From: Virgibacillus halodenitrificans JCM 12304
GTDB lineage: Bacteria; Bacillota; Bacilli; Bacillales; Amphibacillaceae
NCBI RefSeq assembly: GCF_001310895.1
Contig: NZ_BAZS01000006.1
Coordinates: 57,352 to 121,351, forward strand
DNA length: 64,000 nucleotides
Direction: 5' to 3'
The notes beneath the pieces are model-generated. The model was given only the letters and a program-made list of their open reading frames with translations, did no database searches and was not told the origin of the DNA. A program made the translations under genes and the position numbers. Shown piece after piece: positions 63,906 to 64,000 of the stretch. Numbering within the stretch: the stretch's first letter is position 1; the number at the start of each line of letters is the position of its first letter.

Positions 63906-64000
63906 GGAAGTTTTTAATATATAGGTTAGGGGTATTCAATGATTTGGAAAATAAATAAACTACGACGTAACTAAGAATATAGAGGCTGCGTAAATTGCCG
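63906..64000 (-). repeat. Dispersed structured repeat, copy 3 (partial, inverted, at window edge)
   Basis: The reverse complement of 63963-63999 matches the right part of copy 1 (10614-10650) almost base for base, including TTTACGCAGCCTC and TTCTTAGTTACGTCG. The flanking 63906-63962 aligns more loosely with the copy 1 tail up to its TAGAACC end. The element continues beyond the window. Confidence 0.8.

Overview
The window is about 64 kb of chromosome from a low-GC, endospore-forming member of the Bacillaceae. Spore genes (spoIVA, spoVIF, sspM, short ypjB, yphF), TRAP (mtrB), menaquinone synthesis (hepS, menG, hepT), bacillithiol synthesis (bshA) and a gene order almost collinear with the Bacillus subtilis der-to-ypbQ region all support this. 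The protein sequences and one dispersed repeat suggest the Oceanobacillus/Virgibacillus side of the family. That narrower placement is inference.

Layout. 0-6.6 kb: der, gpsA, spoVIF, yphE, yphF, spoIVA, hbs. 6.6-11.6 kb: mtrB, hepS-menG-hepT, ndk, a 531-bp dispersed repeat, then cheR. 11.8-24.5 kb: the aromatic amino acid supraoperon aroC-aroB-aroH-hisC-tyrA-aroA without the trp genes usually found inside it, then ypiA-ypiB-ypiF, the menaquinol:cytochrome c reductase qcrABC, ypjA, a very short ypjB and a membrane Zn peptidase. 24.5-43.7 kb: ypjC, mazG-like ypjD, dapB-mgsA-bshA-cca-birA-panBCD, dinG, ypmA-ypmB-aspB-asnS, dnaD-nth, and on the minus strand recU-ponA. 43.8-51.6 kb: yppC, sspM, yppE, cdd, gpsB, the RNase P RNA, ypsC, an M32 carboxypeptidase, and the type III polyketide synthase/methyltransferase pair bpsA-ypbQ. 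51.7-64 kb: a ba3-type oxidase operon (minus), a degenerate ypbQ paralogue, a queuosine-precursor transporter under a preQ1 riboswitch, a second repeat copy, a cold-shock gene, fhs, an HD hydrolase, a NlpC/P60 hydrolase, thyA-dfrA-mobA, two tandem tatA genes with tatC, yozE, and the edge of a third repeat copy.

Metabolic links. hepS/menG/hepT make the menaquinone oxidised by QcrABC. Cytochrome c reduced by QcrABC can feed the ba3 oxidase. Chorismate made by aroC/aroB/aroA feeds tyrA and aroH. panBCD gives pantothenate. fhs, thyA and dfrA form a one-carbon/folate group.

Nine conserved genes (der, gpsA, aroC, qcrC, bshA, birA, panC, asnS and the first tatA) each carry exactly one apparent single-base deletion, several in homopolymer runs. 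Adding one base back restores family-typical length in every case. I read this as assembly or sequencing error rather than gene decay.

No phage, CRISPR array, insertion sequence with transposase, tRNA or restriction/defence system was found. The non-core content most worth a second look is the repeat family with short inverted ends, the preQ1 riboswitch, a 116-bp palindrome upstream of the cold-shock gene, the shrunken YpjB, and the degenerate ICMT paralogue.
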